Source: PWQG01 sp040882255
Lineage (GTDB): Bacteria > Pseudomonadota > Gammaproteobacteria > Pseudomonadales > Pseudohongiellaceae
DNA: 64,000 bases
Assembly: GCA_040882255.1 (NCBI GenBank)
Contig: JBBEBP010000008.1
Coordinates: 1 to 64,000 of the forward strand
Reading direction: 5' to 3'
The position numbers were made by a program, and so were the translations under genes. Shown in pieces: positions 61,621 through 64,000 of the stretch (positions are counted from its first letter, which is position 1; each line of letters opens with the position of its first letter). The notes below the pieces were generated by a model. The model saw only the letters and a list, made by a program, of their open reading frames with translations. It was not told where the DNA came from and did not search any database.

Positions 61621-62328
61621 ATGGTAAAAACCGAAAATCTCATCAAGCGGGTACCGACCGGCGAAGGCGAGCTGTGCATACTGAAGGGCCTGGATCTGCA
61701 CATCGAGGCGGGTGAGAGCGTGGCCATTGTCGGCGCCTCGGGGTCCGGCAAGTCGACGTTGCTGGGGCTGATGGCCGGTCTGGACGTCGCTACCGAGGGT
61801 GAAGTGGTGCTGGGCGGGCATCGACTGGGCGAGCTGGATGAGGAACAGCGGGCCGTGCTGCGCAGTCAGCTGGTCGGTTTCGTGTTCCAGTCTTTCCAGT
61901 TGCTGCCCAGCCTGACGGCCCTGGAAAACGTCATGCTGCCCATCGAGCTGAAAAACGACGGCCGGGCCCGCGAGAAAGCCACGACATTGCTACAGCGGGT
62001 CGGACTGGGCGAGCGGCTCCAACATTACCCGCGGCAGCTCTCCGGCGGCGAACAGCAGCGCGTCGCCATCGCCCGTGCTTTCGCCTCCGAGGCCCGTGTG
62101 CTGTTCGCGGACGAGCCCACCGGAAACCTGGACGTCGACACGGGGGGGCGCATCATTGACCTGCTGTTCGATCTGAACCGCGAATACGGAACGACCCTGG
62201 TGCTGGTGACCCATGATGACCGGCTGGCTTCGCGCTGCGGCCGCGTGCTGCGATTGACCGCCGGGGAACTGGAACCGGAATCCCTGATGGCTGCGGTGCG
62301 CGATCACGAGGCGATACAGCATGTCTGA
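61621..62328 (+). CDS. ybbA: ABC exporter ATP-binding protein, YbbA-like
   Basis: 235 residues from the ATG at 61621. Walker A is VGASGSGKST, the Q-loop is VFQSFQLLPSLTALENV, the ABC signature is QLSGGEQQRVAIARAF, Walker B is VLFADEPTGNLD, and the H-loop is VLVTHDDRLASR. The sequence belongs to the LolD/MacB/YbbA subgroup that pairs with MacB-like permeases. Its stop overlaps the start of the following permease by 8 bases, and tesA lies divergent, as in the E. coli tesA-ybbA-ybbP locus. Confidence 0.93.
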   Translation: MVKTENLIKRVPTGEGELCILKGLDLHIEAGESVAIVGASGSGKSTLLGLMAGLDVATEGEVVLGGHRLGELDEEQRAVLRSQLVGFVFQSFQLLPSLTALENVMLPIELKNDGRAREKATTLLQRVGLGERLQHYPRQLSGGEQQRVAIARAFASEARVLFADEPTGNLDVDTGGRIIDLLFDLNREYGTTLVLVTHDDRLASRCGRVLRLTAGELEPESLMAAVRDHEAIQHV

Positions 62329-64000
62329 AGCTGTTTCGTTGCGGCCGGCGTCCATCCGTCCCGCCCTGTTGCTGCGCCTGGCCCTGCGTCTGTTGTGGCG
62401 GGATTGGCGGGGTGGTGAACTGCGACTGTTGCTGCTCTCCCTGATCATGGCGGTGACTTCGGTCACCGGTATTGCCCTGTTCACCGACCGTCTTCAGCAG
62501 GCGCTGGTGCAGGAGTCGGCGACGATGCTGGCGGCGGATCGCGTGCTGAGCGGACGCGAGCCGGCTCCTGGAGAGTGGATGGTGGAAGCGCGTTCCCGGG
62601 GCTTGCGGACAGCCTCTTTCGTGGCGTTCACATCCATGGCGTTCTCGGACGATGGCAACCTGCTGGTGGCCGCCAAGGCGGTCAGCGACGAATACCCGCT
62701 GCGCGGCAGTCTGGAAGTGGCGGAGCAGCCGTTTGTCGAGGGCGCTCCGGTGGAGGCCGGACCACCCCGTGGCGAAGTCTGGGCCGAGTCCCGTCTGCTG
62801 TCGGCACTGCAGGTCGACATCGGGGATCCCGTGTACGTGGGCGAGGCCACGTTCACCGTCACCCGGGTGCTCACCCACGAGCCGGACCGGCAGCAGGGCG
62901 GAATGCTGGAGAACGCCGGCCCGCGTCTGTTGTTCCACCGCGACGACCTGGACGCCACCGGCGTCATCCAGCCCGGCAGCCGGGCCTCGTACCGCTATCT
63001 GTTTGCCGGTGATGCGGCCGTGCTGGAGTCGTTCGGGGAGTGGTTGTCCGAACGTAGCGCGGGCGAGTACCGGCTGCGCGATATCCGTGAAGAAAGTCAG
63101 GAAGTCGACGAGGCCCTGCAGCGCGGGCAGAGTTTCCTGCTGCTGGGCAGCCTCTTTGCCGTGGTGCTGGCCGGTGTGGCCATCGCCCTGACGGCCCGGC
63201 GCTACAGTGAGCGGCATTTCGACTACGTGGCCATCATGAAAACCCTGGGCAGCACGTCGCGGCAGATCATGAGCCTCTACCTGGTGATTCTGCTCCTGTT
63301 GCTGGTGGCCGCCGTGACGTTGGGCAGTCTGGCGGGATACCTGGTCCATGAGAGCATCCTGTGGCTGTTGACGGCGATCCTGCCCGTGACATTGCCGCCG
63401 GGCTCCATGCTGCCCTATCTGATGGGGGCGATGACGGCACTGATCTGTCTGCTGGCCTTTGCTCTGCCGCCACTGCTGGCCTTGCGGGATGCCGCGCCGT
63501 TGCGGGTGCTACGCAAGGACATCGATAGCGGACTGAAAGGCAGTCTCCTGCCCTACTGGGCGGGAGGCCTGGGTGCCATGACTCTGCTGTTGTGGTACAG
63601 CCGGGACATCATGCTGACTCTGATGCTGGTACTGGTCGTTGCCGGTATCGTCGCCCTGGTCAGTGCCCTGGCGTGGCTGGTGCTGCGTTCGACGCGGGTG
63701 GCTGGCAGCCGTGCCGGCAGCCCCTGGGGACTGGCGTTCTCATCGGCGCGCCGCCGCCGTCATCAGACCGTGCTGCAGATGCTGGTGTTCTCCATCACGT
63801 TGATGGCGCTGCTGTCGCTGACCGTGTTGCGTACGGACCTGCTGGATGACTGGCAGGCACAGTTGCCGGAGGATGCGCCCAATCATTTCATGATGAACAT
63901 CACCGAAAACCAGGTGGCCGGAATGACCGATTACTTCCGGGACAATGGTGTGCGGCCCCGGCCTTTCTACCCCATGGTCAGTGCTGGCCTGTTGACCATC
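62321..64000 (+). CDS. ybbP: ABC exporter permease YbbP-like (FtsX/MacB family), 3' end beyond window
   Basis: The ATG at 62321 overlaps the ybbA stop. It runs to the window end (560 codons visible) with no stop, so the C-terminal part is missing. An N-terminal membrane segment (LLLLSLIMAVTSVTGIALF), a long periplasmic region, and FtsX-like membrane helices (SFLLLGSLFAVVLAGVAIAL, LVILLLLLVAAVTL) are seen. YbbP-type permeases have two FtsX domains; the second FtsX half begins after residue 450. Substrate of this exporter is unknown, with lipid or lipoprotein handling suspected. Confidence 0.9.
   Translation, partial: MSEAVSLRPASIRPALLLRLALRLLWRDWRGGELRLLLLSLIMAVTSVTGIALFTDRLQQALVQESATMLAADRVLSGREPAPGEWMVEARSRGLRTASFVAFTSMAFSDDGNLLVAAKAVSDEYPLRGSLEVAEQPFVEGAPVEAGPPRGEVWAESRLLSALQVDIGDPVYVGEATFTVTRVLTHEPDRQQGGMLENAGPRLLFHRDDLDATGVIQPGSRASYRYLFAGDAAVLESFGEWLSERSAGEYRLRDIREESQEVDEALQRGQSFLLLGSLFAVVLAGVAIALTARRYSERHFDYVAIMKTLGSTSRQIMSLYLVILLLLLVAAVTLGSLAGYLVHESILWLLTAILPVTLPPGSMLPYLMGAMTALICLLAFALPPLLALRDAAPLRVLRKDIDSGLKGSLLPYWAGGLGAMTLLLWYSRDIMLTLMLVLVVAGIVALVSALAWLVLRSTRVAGSRAGSPWGLAFSSARRRRHQTVLQMLVFSITLMALLSLTVLRTDLLDDWQAQLPEDAPNHFMMNITENQVAGMTDYFRDNGVRPRPFYPMVSAGLLTI

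Overview
The window is GC-rich, densely coding chromosomal DNA from a gammaproteobacterium. Family content and gene order both say so: tRNA-Ile2/rpoD/dnaG/yqeY/rpsU/tsaD/folB/folK, cca, lptD-surA-pdxA-rsmA-apaG-apaH, amgK-murU, rpe, trpE, trpGDC-crp(vfr)-osmC-coq7, purD-purH-fis-dusB-prmA-accC-accB-aroQ, fabA-fabB and tesA-ybbA-ybbP. From memory, the first two thirds follow the order around rpoD to coq7 in Pseudomonas aeruginosa, and the pur-fis-acc-aroQ block follows a second Pseudomonas neighbourhood, joined to it here through coq7. Some details differ from Pseudomonas (no plsY, gph or speD at their usual places, a dsbD reduced to its N-terminal domain, fabA-fabB next to that gene). A free-living aerobic gammaproteobacterium outside the pseudomonads is likely, but I cannot name a genus.

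Layout. 1-3 kb: a signalling segment, with the 3' part of a hybrid histidine kinase and a PAS/degenerate-GGDEF/EAL phosphodiesterase. 3.4-4 kb: tRNA-Ile2(CAU), a duplicated non-coding block, a 44-residue desulforedoxin-like protein and a strong bidirectional terminator. 4-11 kb: macromolecular synthesis (rpoD, dnaG, yqeY, rpsU), tsaD and folate genes, with a large imperfect palindrome between rpsU and tsaD. 11-22 kb: an orphan permease, a pteridine-reductase-like SDR coupled to cca, and the lptD-surA-pdxA-rsmA-apaG-apaH operon, which is split between apaG and apaH by a 272-bp MITE-like element. 22-26 kb: amgK-murU (cell-wall sugar recycling), rpe and trpE. 26-30 kb: photolyase, a PhyH dioxygenase and a Bcr-type exporter lie between trpE and trpGDC, and a perfect palindrome marks the trpE side.

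30-45 kb: trpGDC, crp/vfr, an OsmC protein, then a long run on the minus strand, from fabA-fabB down to coq7, covering fatty-acid synthesis (fabA, fabB, accB, accC), aroQ, PrmA methyltransferase, dusB-fis, purine synthesis (purH, purD) and ubiquinone synthesis (coq7). 45-51 kb: galU-manB for sugar nucleotides, and a tightly overlapping operon of pgi, a RimB/RimK fusion and a GNAT enzyme. 51-56 kb: tRNA-Thr(UGU), a DUF3089 secreted hydrolase and, divergent from it, a large TonB-dependent receptor. 56-64 kb: thioesterase, sirtuin, Bcp peroxiredoxin, a hydrolase, pdxJ, an MFS transporter, a GNAT enzyme, tesA and the YbbA/YbbP-type ABC exporter, which runs off the window end.

Most of the window is core housekeeping. 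The most unusual features are the apaG/apaH MITE with its readable target duplication, the palindromic repeat family at two intergenic sites, the lone DsbD alpha domain, the small desulforedoxin-like protein, the RimB/RimK fusion and the isolated receptor/hydrolase pair. I saw no CRISPR array, prophage, transposase or obvious defence system.
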